DNA of 64,000 nucleotides from Adenanthera pavonina (lineage: Eukaryota > Streptophyta > Magnoliopsida > Fabales > Fabaceae): contig JAIVEN010000010.1 in the NCBI GenBank assembly GCA_026686845.1, positions 29,424,001-29,488,000 of the forward strand, in the 5' to 3' direction. Numbering within the stretch: position 1 is the stretch's first letter; each line of letters starts with the position of its first letter. Below, in pieces: positions 37,421 through 50,600 of this stretch. Position numbers and translations under genes: made by a program. The notes under the pieces are model-generated. The model had not been told where the DNA came from, did not search any database, and saw only the letters and a program-made list of their open reading frames with translations.

Positions 37421-38240
37421 AGGAGATTAGCAGAATTTTTAAGTTTTAAACCTAGCTAATCCTAATTCTTTAAATCAATTCTGCCCACTCATGTTGATTC
37501 AACTCCCTCTCCAATGGTTGGTTAAAACAAAAGCCAATAGGCAACAAAATAACTAAAAATATAGATAGAATTCCTGTCACATGTGACACAATCCTAATTG
37601 GCCAAATTAAATACTATGCATTCTTATATTTTTTTTAATGTTTTCCAATTAAAACATGACAAGTGGTGTACATATTTAGTGTAGTATGTGAATTTTCTGT
37701 TTAATTAATTTGGTTCAAAAGATTTATTGTCTATTTTTATTCATCATTTATTGTCACATCATGTCATTTACTGCTTTGAGTGGAACAACATAGTTTCTAA
37801 ACTTAAATTAATTTGATAATGTGCCACAACAATAAGCATAAGATAAAAACACAGAAAAAAATGTTATTGAAATAATGATAGGAGATTAGGAGTTTTAAAC
37901 CCACCTAATCCTACCTCTTTAAATCAATTCTGCCTACTCAAGTTGATTCTACACCCTCCTCAAGGGACAAAAAAATACTTAAAAATATCAATAGTTTTTG
38001 TTACATATAAAATAACCCTAATTGGTTAATTTTTTTTTTTAAAAGTAATATATATTTATATTTATCCATAATAATTTTTAATTTAGATATGACAAGTGGG
38101 GTATAAATTCAATATAATATTTATCAATCTTATAAAAAAATTTCCACCACCCTTTGTTATCTATTATATCACGCCATGTTATCCACTATACTAAATGGAA
38201 AAACATTGTTTTAAAATTAGATGACTTGACCACATATAAC
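37421..38240. repeat. Diverged direct duplication, offset about 459 bp
   Basis: Copy one (37421 to about 37830) and copy two (37880 to about 38240) share an ordered series of phrases: GGAGATTAG, then TTTTAAACC...CTAATCCTA, TTTAAATCAATTCTGCC, GTTGATTC, CCTAATTGG, GACAAGTGG, and a final TTATCCACT/TCATTTACT segment. Small indels separate them. Neither copy is coding. They are either an old tandem duplication or two insertions of the same repeat. Confidence 0.75.
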
Positions 38241-38692
38241 AAATTATTAAAATAAATGATGATCTTCTTAATATATTACTTTCGCTTTAAAATATAAGAA
38301 ATAAATATTAAATTATTAAAATCAAGAAAAAATAGTAAAACATCTTAAATATGTCATTAAAAAAAAATTTCACAAATACACATAATTTAATGTTTATACT
38401 TAACTGTACTTTAACTTACACCTTATGATAATAAACTTACTTGAATTATTAGTAAAATAAGAAAAAATATATTAATTTATTATATAAAAATTATTTATCT
38501 CTCCCATTTTGAAATAAAATATATGTTAAAAATATATTTTTTATTTTTAAAATTTTGAAAGGGGGTGAGTAATTCACAAATTGCACAAAATCTAGGTTCT
38601 GCCAAAAGCATTTAATTCTATAATTAAATATTGAATTTGCAAGAATTTTCTTATTCTCTTGAGACACTACATAATGGGGCCCATACAGTATT

Positions 38693-38900
38693 CATGAAGC
38701 CCCACATTGCAAGCCACTCTATTTCATATATATATATATATATATAGTGAGACATATACTTTGCACGAAATCTGGAGCAAATGAAATTGTTCAAATCATG
38801 AAGCCCCACATTGCAAGCCACTCTATTTCATATATATATATATATATAGTGAGACATATACTTTGCATGAAATCTGGAGCAAATGAAATTGTTCATGATT
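38693..38900. repeat. Tandem duplication of about 103 bp containing an AT microsatellite
   Basis: The block from TCATGAAGCCCCACATTGC to AAATGAAATTGTTCA occurs at 38693 and again at 38796. The copies are nearly identical, differing in AT-run length and one C/T (GCACGAAATC versus GCATGAAATC). This indicates a recent duplication. Confidence 0.88.
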
Positions 38901-41900
38901 TGTAAATAATATTTTTCATCACACTTATAAAGAGTGTGAATTTTTATGGATGTAAAGAATATGAAAATAAAATACATAAAAATGTAGGTCAAAGTCTGAT
39001 TTTGATTAAATAATGTGAAATGAAGAGGTATGAAGGTGGGAGACACAAAAATACATGTTTAGAATATGCGAGGATCATATTCGATGGCATAACTTGTACA
39101 TTCAGATATGAACGAGGAACCGATCGCTGGCTACCTCATTTTTTCATATTTATTATATTTATTATTTATTATTATTGTGTACTTCCCTATTCCTAAACAG
39201 CTAAACGTCACATGATAACGTGGGGGACACTAAGAAATCCGTAATTTGTACGTATTTCAATTCTCTTAAAACATTAAATAGATTATTTATTAAATTAATA
39301 TATGTATATATATGTGTGTGTGTGTGTGTGTGCAATGTCATATGATTAATTGATAACGACTGTGATTAAATTATAATAAAATGGGCATTGCGTTATTAAA
39401 GGAAAAAAATGGGTATTGCATGTTAACATTTTGACTTCAATGTTCGATGAAATGGATCTAGTGCATTATTTGTACATTTTATCTTAATCATTTGGATTTG
39501 ATTTGGGTGGTCATATCAAATCATAATATTTTTATTTTTAAAAATAAGATGTAAAATAATATTAGTTTTCCGACTACTAATATATGAAAATAATAATTCT
39601 GGAAAAAAAAGAAAACAGTAATTTAAATTAAAAATAGAGAAAAAACTTTAAAAATTCTATTTCTTTTTTTTTTCTGCACTTAAGTTTTTCTTTTCTTCTA
39701 TATGAATGTTATAAAAATATAATGAAATGAGTGATTATATATCTAAAGTAGTTAACTACTTAATTAGTTATGAATATATAAATCTTTAAGTTTTAATTTT
39801 TTTTAAATAACCAGTTTGGCCTTTTTTTTCAATCTTTTTTTGACCCCAAAAAAAAAATTATACATGTTTTCCTCTACATTACTTGAAATTCATAAATGAA
39901 TTGTACTTCCTCTGTCCCATTTTATTTGCCATTTTAAAGTTTTTCATATAAATTAATAAAATTATTAAATAACTTAAATTATAATAAAATTTAATAATAT
40001 TTTACCAAAATATTCTTGAATTAAATATTAAAAGAAGAACCATATTTCACCTACTATTATTTCTAGTGAAATGTAAAAAAATAAAGAGGATAATTAATGT
40101 GTCATTAACAATATTAAATAATAAATAAATTAAGATATTTAAAATTTTTTTAAATAATAAATGAAATGACACCTAGTGATTACTTTTCTTTCCAGACTCT
40201 CATTTGGGCAGGTGGACTTGCGCCATTGCCAGCATTAGATGGCTGTATCAGTCCTGCAATGAATTGCACTTTTAATTGCTAGCGAATGGTGCATGTGTGC
40301 AACTTGTTTTATAATATATATATATTGATGATATATCAATTCTTTAATTAATTAATTAATTAATTGATTTTCTCAACCCATCAAACTAAATTAATGACCA
40401 CTTTTTTTTTTCTGCCAACACGTATTGAAATTTAAATTTTACAATTGAAAGCACTTATCCTAAAGAAGCATTGAAAAATAACATAGGAATTAATAGTAAA
40501 TAAATGATAAATATACTATGACAAGTGATTTCTTAATATTAAATCATCCAATAATCAGAAGTGGCATTCCATGTTGACTAAGGAGTAAAATCACAAGAAA
40601 AGCAAAACTCTCTCAATAATTAAATAATGTAGTTACATACCCAAAATTGATTCCGCAGTTTTTTTCTTTATCAAATAATCTAGTTTAATTCAATTTTCAT
40701 ATCAATAATATAAATAAGAAAATTAACAAATTTCTTTTCACGTGTCCAACTCGTCCCTTAATAACTATAGTCAATGGTTAGTGTAACAACGACGCAGTTT
40801 TAATTTTTTCGTATTCTCACCTGCAGGAGATACCATTTGCAATTTAATTACAGCAAAAATATGCAAATATCTTCATAATTAATAGTTTTTTTTTGTGATT
40901 ATATGAAAGGATAAGGACAAAAAATTGATAACCGTGATGTTTTATTTAATTAACTAAGCATGAAACACAAGTAACAATATTTTTTTAGGGGATCCAATTA
41001 GCTAGTATGTAAAAAAATTAAACACATTTTTTCTAGTATAATATATGAAGTTGGAGAAATGAGTTACACTCGTGCGACTCGAGATTATCTTAGATTATAA
41101 GAATGTGGTAGGGTGTGTGAAAAGAGATTTTTAGGGTTAGAATTGTCAAATTAAATTATATTTTTTTCCTAGATACAAGATTTTCTTCTATACCTTAGTT
41201 TTCTCCCCACTTTAAATTCCTTTTTTTTTTTTGTCAGTTTGTAATTTTTAAAATTGAATTTTTATAAAGAAAAATGAAAACATTTATCTTGTAATTAAGC
41301 GATAAATATCTGTATAAATTTAATACAGTTTGTGGCCACCTAGGTTGCATGGATATAATAAAAAACAATAATAATAACCTAATCTGAGTTTTTTAAAAAA
41401 AAACCCAAAACAACTAAAAAGTTTGTGAAAAAAACTCAATTTTTAGCTGTTCATTATCCATATGTTTATATTATTTTGAAATATTTATTTCAAAAAAATA
41501 TTGGCGGCCTCTTCACTGGAGTTGGATTTGGACGAAGGTACTAGTTTGTATATTGCTAGTTTGTATATTACTATTGTATAGTTAGGTACGGAGGTAGTAT
41601 ATGTGTTTTATCAACTTATTACAATGGCCAAAACAATAAAAAATGTTTAGGCTATCCATCAATATTATGATCATCATCATCCTTATCCCTTCATTAATAA
41701 AAAATATACATAATATGTATAAGTTAGTATTTTTTTAATTGAGCATCAGGAATATCACAACTAACAGTTAAAAACAAATTTATTCAAAATGTAGATATTA
41801 TTATATTGGGTTTTGTCTCCATCAACAATATTTTTTTCATACCCAATCATGATAAATTAATCTTATTTTTATTAAGAAAATTCTTATGAAGTTATCATTG

Positions 41901-41911
41901 AATGCATTATA
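38901..41911. other. AT-rich intergenic DNA with microsatellites
   Basis: A TG microsatellite lies at 39313-39332, TTAATTAA runs near 40340, and a one-sided MITE-like end (TACTTCCTCTGTCCC, about 39904) has no partner that I could find. No gene is recognised. Confidence 0.5.
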
Positions 41912-42184
41912 CTTCCTTTATTCCAATTTATAATACATTTTTAACTACCGCATACAGACCAATATAATAATTAATAAATAACAAAAATTTTCACATTTTC
42001 TTAAATTTTCCTTATTAAATGCATTATGTATGAAATATTTTAATAATAAACAAATCTTTAGGTCTATTAATCAGAGATAATCTTGGAAAGAGAAAAAAAT
42101 TACACTATGTAATTCATAAAATATACTATATTATAAAACATAAATTTCTAAAAAAATACACTATATATAGCAAAATGAAAGGAG
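41912..42184. mobile_element. Probable Stowaway-like MITE, diverged
   Basis: Left end CTTCCTTTATTCCAATT and inverted right end CTCCTTTCATTTTGC are imperfect inverted repeats. TA flanks both sides (41910-41911 and 42185-42186). Size 273 bp is typical. The ends are weaker than those at 36943 and 55938. Confidence 0.55.
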
Positions 42185-42446
42185 TAGTTTATATATATAT
42201 ATATATAAATTGACTTCCCTCAACTTTTGTTTTGAAAGTCCATCCCTTTATTTATTTAATTATAGGGCGGTTAATATTATCGGATCAAAATCAAGCACTA
42301 AATTTAATTATGAGTCCCAATCTAGCTTTTATGTGTATATATTTCTTACATGCATACTTTAAAATTTGTAATTTCTTATAGTATCTATAATTGTGCACCA
42401 TAGACATAAATTTGGTAGCCACTAAATTATTTATTTTATATGACGT

Positions 42447-42670
42447 AATAAAAAAGATAGAAAAATTTATAATATTTGTAAATAAATAATGAACCTCACG
42501 TACTCTTTCCCCTTTCACATTAAACATCAAAATTTAAACTTTGCTTTTTATCAAAAATACAAAAGATAAAAAAATTTATAATATTTGTAAATAAATAATG
42601 AACCTCACGTTTCACTTACTCTTTCCCCTTTCACATTATACATCAAAATTTAAACTTTGCTTTTTATAAA
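42447..42670. repeat. Tandem duplication of about 109 bp in the phospholipase promoter
   Basis: The block AATTTATAATATTTGTAAAT ... GAACCTCACGT ... CTCTTTCCCCTTTCACATT ... AATTTAAACTTTGC occurs from about 42455 and again from about 42564. The second copy has a short insertion (TTTCACT) after CACGT. It lies some 240-460 bp upstream of the phospholipase start codon, so any cis elements within it (for example the CACGT core) are doubled. Confidence 0.85.
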
Positions 42671-42864
42671 AAAAAAAATATAAACTTTGCTAGACGATGG
42701 ATTCACAGAGTAATTATTGTAAAGCATACTCGTTAACGTCATGTATGTCCCTTCCATCCCCTAAAGTAACCCAAACGGAATCAAAACTTCTTCAAACTTC
42801 AAACTAACTTAGTTTAAAAAAGCTCAACTTATATCTTACTGCCTAGGTTACACACACACACACG

Positions 42865-42870
42865 TATATA
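42865..42870 (+). promoter_or_regulatory. Candidate TATA box of the phospholipase gene
   Basis: TATATA follows a CA-repeat and precedes GCGTCACTCAG. It is 41 bp before the ATG, which would leave a very short leader, so either initiation is close to the start codon or the true TATA box lies further upstream. Confidence 0.35.
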
Positions 42871-42911
42871 GCGTCACTCAGTTCAGACTTCAGAACATTA
42901 CAACTCCAAAA

Positions 42912-45900
42912 ATGGCTTCGTCTACCTCCTCCACCACCTCTTATCCAATCAAAACCGTCGTCGTTTTGGTTCAAGAAAACCGTTCCTTCGACCACATGCT
43001 TGGTTGGATGAAGTCTCTGAACCCAGAAATCGACGGCGTCACCGGATCGGAGTCCAACCCGGCGTCAACCTCCGACCCCGAGTCCAAGCGGATCTTGTTC
43101 GGGGAACGGTCGGTGTACGTGGACCCGGATCCGGGGCACTCGATCCAGGACATCTACGAGCAGGTGTTCGGGGAGCCGTGGAGCGAGGCGTCGGCGGCGC
43201 AGAAGCTGCCGCCGAAGATGGAAGGCTTCGCGCAGAATGCGGCGAGGCAGAAGGAGGGGCAGGAGACGGTGGAGGCGGTGATGAATGGGTTCAAACCGGG
43301 GATGGTGCCGGTTTATGAGGGACTGATGAAGGAGTTCGCGGTGTGCGACCGGTGGTTCGCGTCGATGCCGGCGTCGACGCAGCCGAACCGGATGTTCGTG
43401 CACTCGGCGACGTCGCATGGGTTGTCGAGCAACGATACGAACAAGCTGGTCGGAGGGATGCCGCAGAAGACGATATTTGATTCGTTGGAAGAACATGGAT
43501 TCACATTTGGGATTTATTTTCAGTCCATTCCCTCCACGCTTTTCTACAGGTATAGCCTTCTCTCTCTCTCTCATTTTTTATTTTTTGAAAGGATCAGCAT
43601 AATTCCTAAACATTTATATTATTTTTACTTGCTCCTCCTAAATTGACATTTAAAATTTTCAATAATAATAGATGAAATGAAATGATGAGAATATTAGTGT
43701 CTATTTTTAATTTTTTCTTTGAAATCAATATAAATAAAATTACTATATATATAATTTATAAAAGCCATGCCTTTTACATGTTATGACTTTGTGTTACTAT
43801 TTACAAATTATAAATTGTATTATTCATTCTTCAATCTGTAACCCATCTCTTAGTTTGAATGCTAATAATAATCAGTTTGAAGTATAATATTTATTTTTTG
43901 TGTTTAATGCAAATTGAAATTCAAGTTTTTTTGAAATAGTAATTTAATTGTTTTCAAATCTTGAACAGTTGGGTTCTTCTTTTGATTTTGTGGATGTTAC
44001 TTTCTAAAATTTTTATTCGTTCTTTTTGTTTGAAATTTTCGATGTTATTACTTATCTTCAGGTAAGAGAAGAAAAGTACAAGACTCACCTTCCCAGGTTA
44101 AAAACAAAACAAGAATTTAGATTTTTTTAAGTGACATTTTTAAAGAATAAACAAAAAAATGCTGAAAATAGCTCATAAAATTGATTGCGGTAAATAGTAA
44201 GTAATTCAACTACTAAAATTCTTCAAAAATCTCTTCCCCACTAGTAAAATTATTCTTTCCTTTTCAAAATTATGACATGTTTGATAACACAACATCACCC
44301 ACCGAAGATTAACCAATTGGCTTATTATATTAAATTAAATTGAATGCATCCATTTATTATGGCTATGGGAACTCAAATTCTCTACATTGTCCCACAATGT
44401 TTTGAATTTTTGTTTTATTCTTTTAAATATGTTATTGAGTTTCAACTTTCAACCGTAAGTCATTTTATGCTATCATTAAATATTAGAAAGTTTAAAGTAA
44501 ATCACTTTATGATTATAAAATTTACTATTACTGATCATATTATTTTCCTAAAGTTAAAAAAGTAATTTAATGTTATTTTTATTTATAATTTTTTATTCCC
44601 TAAATATGATTTTTGGGCAGAAGAAAAGCATAGAGTTTGGCAGAAGTTTTGTTATTTTAAATGTTTATCGTAATAAATATTTATTCCAGCTGTGCAGTTT
44701 TTTTTGTTGTTGATATAATTAGCTGTCAAGTACTGTAGTATCAATTGATTTTTGCATTTCTTAATTATTAATTTTCACAAACTCCAAATTATAAAATACT
44801 CCATCCCTCTCATTTTATCTTTCATTTTAGAGAATTTTTAACATTTCATTTTATCATTCAGGAAACCAATGAAACTTTTTTTTTTTCAATTATGTCCATA
44901 TTTTTATATTGAATTTACTACTACTTAAGTGAATGACTAATTAAAAAAATAATTATTAAGGGCAATACAGTAAACTTCCATTATTTATACAGTTATTTAT
45001 TATCTTTCTTAATTTCTGTGTCAAAACCTTAGACAACATGTAAAATGGGATGGAAAGAGTAATTTGTTGAAAGTATAAAAGAATATTCCTGCCACATCTT
45101 GCTAACAAACTGGAAAAAAACAGAAAAACTTTTTTCATTATATTATACTGTTACAATATATTTAAGTTGGACTAGCACCTAATATGAATAACAAGAACAT
45201 ATTTATGAATAATGCAGTATAAATTTTATATTTTCTATTAATAATTAATTAATACTAATGATTTTTTTATTATGGGGACATTTCATGACTTTTCAAGAGA
45301 TAAAAAAGATACTAAGTGTCAAAATACATGGAAAATATACATCTCATTTATAATATTATTTTTATATTATTTTCGTCGAAAATTTAAGAATCTTGCCAGA
45401 CTTGTCTGATTTATCATTTATACATGGATTTTTTTCAGTGGCCAAAAAAAGAGATTTTTTTTTTCCATTTGCACGTACCAAACGGCGGCGTTTAATGTTT
45501 CAGGAACCTAAGGAAGCTGAAGAACGCAGACAACTTCCACGAGTTCGACTTGGTATTCAAGGAGCATTGCGCAGAAGGAAAACTACCAAACTACGTCGTA
45601 ATAGAACAGCGGTTCTGGGACTTGCTCTCCATTCCCGGCAACGACGACCACCCCTCCCACGACGTGTCCAAGGGCCAACAATTCATCAAAGAAGTCTACG
45701 AATCCCTCCGAGCCAGCCCTCAATGGAACGAAATGCTCTTCATCATCACCTACGACGAGCACGGCGGCTTCTTCGACCACGTGCCCACGCCGGTGACCGG
45801 AGTCCCCAGTCCCGACGGGATCGTCGGTCCTGAACCTTATAAGTTCCAGTTTGATCGTCTTGGTGTTAGGGTTCCTACGTTCTTCATTTCTCCTTGGGTT

Positions 45901-47153
45901 GAACCTCGCACAGGTGCGTAGGATGGTTCAATTCGCCTCTCTCATGAGAGATTGGTGTAATGTGCTCTTGGATTTAACGTGTGATTTTAAAATATGGAAT
46001 CAATGTTATTGCAGTGTTGCATGAACCGTCTGGGCCGGAGGGAACATCGCAATACGAGCATTCGTCTATACCAGCAACTGTGAAGAAGATATTCAACCTA
46101 CCTGAGTTCTTGACCAAGCGTGATGCCTGGGCTGGAACCTTCGAGGTTGTTTTAACTCGAACCACCCCACGAACTGATTGTCCAGGTAATTCTAACCTTT
46201 TCTCTATTTGCCTAAGACCAAAATTAAATGCTCTACAATTATCCGCTATTTGACTCAAGACGATGGTGATGGTGGGGTAGGGTGAGGTCTGGATAAGGGT
46301 TGAAGATTCAAACCCTCATGATGTAACCCAAAAAAAAAAAATTCCCTAAAATTATCTAGTCACACGTTTTAAAACAATGATATTGTGTATTGAACATTTT
46401 TTATTCTTCACACGCACTCTGTCATTTGGATTCCTCTTTTCTTTATCTCTCTCTTACTGCACAATATGCAATCAATTAAAATCCGAATTCAACACACATG
46501 ACTATGAACATCATTGAGATGGATCCCTTGTAGTGGAGATTTTTTTAAGTTTACTGAAGTAACTATTTCTAGTCATTCAGTTTGGAACATTGAGAATTGG
46601 CCACATGACAAAGGCAACGAATAGAATGTGTATGACAGATCAATCATGGGGCTCAGTTTTCACCGTCTAGGCAATCCAACGTCCAAAATGCCAGATTTCG
46701 GCAAACTTTACATATCACCCTGCTTTTGGGGATTCAGATTTGAATATTGTCCATTGAACCCTTGTGTGTTGGGAATGTGCAGAGACTTTGCCAGAACCAG
46801 TTAAACTGCGAGAGGCTGCTGCACAAGAACATGCAGAACTGAGTGATTTTCAAGTAGAATTGGTGCAGCTAGCAGCAACTCTAAATGGGGATCACAAAAA
46901 AGATATCTACCCGGACAAGTTGGTTGAGGAACTGAATGTTGCAGGCGCAGCCAAATATGTTGAAGATGCACTCAAGTTCTTCCGCAGTGAGTGTGAGAAA
47001 GCAAAGCAAAGTGGTGTTGATGGATCCGAAATTGTTGAGTGTGCAAATTCAAATTGTGCTTCTGCTTCTACTTCTCATGCTGCTCCCCCACCAGGACCCA
47101 GAAACTTTTGGCAGAAGATACTTGGTTGTATATTCTGTGATCGAAGTGATTGA
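42912..47153 (+). CDS. NPC: Non-specific phospholipase C (NPC3/4/5 type)
   Basis: Hydrolyses phospholipids such as phosphatidylcholine to diacylglycerol and a phospho-headgroup; plant NPCs act in membrane remodelling and phosphate-starvation responses. Four exons (42912-43549, 45504-45913, 46015-46185, 46783-47153) join in phase to 529 residues, close to the usual 510-540. Phosphoesterase-family motifs are intact: QENRSFDHMLGW (21-32), DPDPGHS (71-77), STQPNRMFVHSA (155-166), NDDHPSHD (259-266), TYDEHGGFFDHVPTP (295-309), YEHSSIPATVKK (364-375) and KRDAWAGTFE. There is no signal peptide, unlike NPC1/2/6 types, which favours the NPC3/4/5 group. The C-terminus ends GCIFCDRSD, with Cys522 and Cys525 as possible S-acylation sites. 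Exon 1 is strikingly GC-rich against its AT-rich surroundings. A MITE-like element lies in intron 1. The gene converges on the Rossmann gene, with the stops 538 bp apart. Confidence 0.95.
44799..45059. mobile_element. MITE-like element in phospholipase intron 1
   Basis: Left end CTCCATCCCTCTCATTTTA and inverted right end CTCTTTCCATCCCATTTTA form an imperfect inverted repeat, with TA on each side (44797-44798 and 45060-45061). Size is 261 bp. Divergent ends suggest an old insertion. Confidence 0.55.
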
Positions 47154-47691
47154 TTAAGTCTTTGTTATTTGTCTATAAGTTCTCATCATTTTTTTACCAG
47201 AAACTTTTGGTGTTTGTCGTGTATAATTCAATTTGGTGGTGTTCAATTGTGTATGCATTAAGTAGATGAGCGTGAAGAGTTTGTTGAGGGATTGAAACTT
47301 GTTTTACAGTTTACTAGTTAAAGCTATCTCAACTCAGTTGAGAATTGTTTGGTGTAGTCTAATAATAGAAAGTTGAGTGATGTGTAAAAATCCTTGGATT
47401 ATTCATTCCATTTCATATTGTGGACAATAAATAAAGAAAATTTCAATTGTAATCTTTATACTAATTTATGTTAATTATATGTCTTTCTCACACTGCATGA
47501 TTCTTATTAATCCCTTGGTGTTTATAGACTAGTTATGTAAAATATTGTGGGGAATAAACGTTTTTGGGAATAATCTTTTGGATATCTCTATAAAATCTCA
47601 ATAGTTTTGGATTACCGTGGATGTAATTACAAATTTGCAATACTGTACAACAGTATTTATGATGCCTAATTGTTAATTTCCTTGTTTCTAG
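47154..47691. other. Shared 3' region between two convergent genes
   Basis: 538 bp separate the stop codons of the phospholipase (plus) and the Rossmann protein (minus). Both 3' untranslated regions must lie here and may overlap. AATAAA-type words occur on the plus strand (for example AATAAATAAAG near 47427). Confidence 0.6.
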
Positions 47692-50600
47692 TTACTGGGA
47701 TTCTGCAGCTTCGAATAGTTCTTGCCACTTTGCAGCATCACTTCCGGGGCCTTCTCCCTGTTATTATAATTTTAGCATCAATAATTTGCATAGAGAAAGT
47801 AATTAAGAAACAAGCAAACACAAATTTATATCATGAGTATAATTCCCCAAATACTTTTCAGCAATAGAATTTCAAACGAGATATAAAGAAATGACAGAAA
47901 AAGACCCATAACTTATATTAATTACAGTAAAAAAATTTAAAAATTAATTTTTTTTCTCAAGCCCCACAGAAATGCTATATTAATTAGAAATATACTAAAT
48001 ATTATAAAACAACTTTTGACAACAGGATGGAGATTTACCATGCCATTTCTTATTACATTAACACACACATTCATAGGCCATAGCCTAAACTATATAATGC
48101 AAAATCTATTAATAGCTTACCTCAACAGAATTAATTTCATATACTTTGCCGTCAGTGGATTCAATATCTAATGCTTGTACGCAAGCTTCTGCAACAACAA
48201 TTCTGCTGGCCTCTCCCACCAGTTTATCTCCTGAAAGTTCATTGCCAGATTCTCAGGAAGAAATTAAAAAGGAAGGACAGACCATCCAACTTATAAGTAA
48301 GATAGACCTATCCAGTTACCATGAGTTTCAACATGAATAGCCATTTAGAGAAGCCACTGACTGTTCTGTCATGTAATACATTAAAATTTGAGTCTTCTGA
48401 GTATCATGCAAAGTCCAGATTCTTACATTGAATAGCATATCACTGCTATTGTTTCTCTTGCTAGTAGGGCAGCTAGGTTTCATCAAAAGGTAATGGTGAT
48501 GGATTTGGTCAGAGTCAGAAGACCTTCAATTGTTACTTTGCAAGTTCAAAGAAACTAATAGGTTTCTTTTAAACACAGTTACGTTAGAAAAATTCAAATA
48601 AGTTATTCGTGAATTGAGATGAATTCCCAGCAAGTCAAACCTAGAACAGATGAGACAGAACTAAGTTAAACTGATTCAGGAAGAACTTTCGTAAAAACAC
48701 CAAAGACAAGTTAGACTGATTCTCCTAATTTGTGACCAGTACTTTTGATCCATAGTAAGATAAGTCAGGATAATTTTGCATTGGTTCAGATCAATTTCCT
48801 TTTTATGTACATTTTTCAGGGAGTCAGGTGCCAAGGGATAGCTTTTGTTGCTTCTTGACCTCAATGTCAATAGCTATACCATTTCTGCAACTTTTTCTGA
48901 TTCTGGTCCCTACATTTTATGATCAATCAATGTCAGAACAGGAACAGTTATATGTGATATGGTTCCATCAGTTCCAATGCAAGCTAATTTCAAGCTTTGA
49001 GAGACTTTCCATTGCAAATCGAAAGAGATCCCAAGATCAATAATTTACTATCCATAACATTGTCACAAAGAAACAGTCAACTCTAATTCAGATTCTACTT
49101 GTTTTTAAAACGTACAATGTTAGCAAATCACATCGTTGGTTTATTAAATTATATCACCACACTCAGCTTCTAGCAGTTTCTGAAAACTATTTAGCCGAAA
49201 ATGCTTAGAAATGAAGAACAAAAAGAAAATAAAAACCAGCACCATGGCTAAAAATGAGCATTTTAACATACCTTGACCTATAAGGACAGCACGGCGTTGC
49301 CCTGCCGTGGCTTTGAGCAGGGTATTTAGATCATAAGATGTGTATGGTCCATCTGTCAACCTCCCAGGTCTGACATGCATTTGAATGTGCAATTAAGAGA
49401 CTTTCAAGAGCTTATCAGCACATAATCCAAATTAAAGTGTTCCACCTATTTACTTATCTATCAGCAAAAATAAGAAGTATGTGCAATGTTTCTCTTACCT
49501 GATAATAGTAAATGGAAGGCCCGAACTCTGAAGAAAATCCTCTGCCATCTTCTTATACTTGAGGACACCAAATAGATTCATAATGCTACACCACAAAGTA
49601 GCAAATTAGTAAATCTCTGAAACTATCACAAAGTCCCTTAGATAACAAAATTGACAATACCATGCAAGACGACAACATAGAATTAATTTGATTAAATTAT
49701 TTAATGATGGAAGTATGTTTAAGGATAAGGGATTTGTAATTGGATAATTGGGGTAATTTAGAATTAATTAGGAATCATAAATGAAGACATTTGAGCATAG
49801 GGATATGTATCCACTTGTATTTTCAGAGGATTAAAATACTGCATACTCATATCTAAGTAACAAGAGTGGTCATGAAAAAGAAAAATTCTGAGTAACAAGG
49901 ATTTCTTACTTAGGTTGTCTGTAGTCAACTAAAATAGTTATCTTGAATTTTATTATAAATCAAGATTTAGTGATGTCTCAAGAATTTTGTTATTTTCTTT
50001 TTTTCTCTTCCTGTCCTGTATTAAGTAGTATCATAGCCCAACTTTGATCTTCCTATACCATTGCTATGCCTGGAATTTTGTGTTTTCCTTTGTGCCAAAG
50101 ACAGCACCATGGCCCATTTTCTCCTCCCTTCCCTACCCCATTGACTTCAGCCATGAAAATTCCATTATCTCACCCATGTTTGACTCTATACTTCCAAGTC
50201 TCCTATCTCTAACATCTCAACGCTGATTGTGCACCATTCGCTTAGGAAAGCATTACCCTGATACCATGTTTGGAACCAAGAATTTCCTTGAATTAAAGTA
50301 GAAAATAGACACAAAAACAGTGAAAACTCTGGCCCCCACACGAGTACCAAAAATTTTGCCTAATTCTCCCTCTGCCCTCAGCCCAATTTATCTCCGCCTA
50401 CCTAGCCAACTTCTTCTAAAACCTCATGTGTACAGCTCTATACGTCCCTCACTCACCATGATAATTCCCTGGCATTCATGCAACTAACTCAATCAATCCT
50501 TGCTGCTCAGTTTCCATTAGAAGCCTCATATTCCTTCCTTACATCTCTTAACCTGGGCCCATCTTAGTCTCCTCCAACTTCTAGCAAAGCCTCTTAGAAA

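Noticed and set aside
43065..43574. 169-codon antisense frame opposite phospholipase exon 1
   Set aside because: Arg-rich shadow of a GC-rich coding exon; the plus strand carries conserved catalytic motifs.
45393..45833. 146-codon plus-strand frame over phospholipase exon 2
   Set aside because: Wrong frame of exon 2; the exon-2 frame spanning 45550-45913 carries the DEHGG motif.
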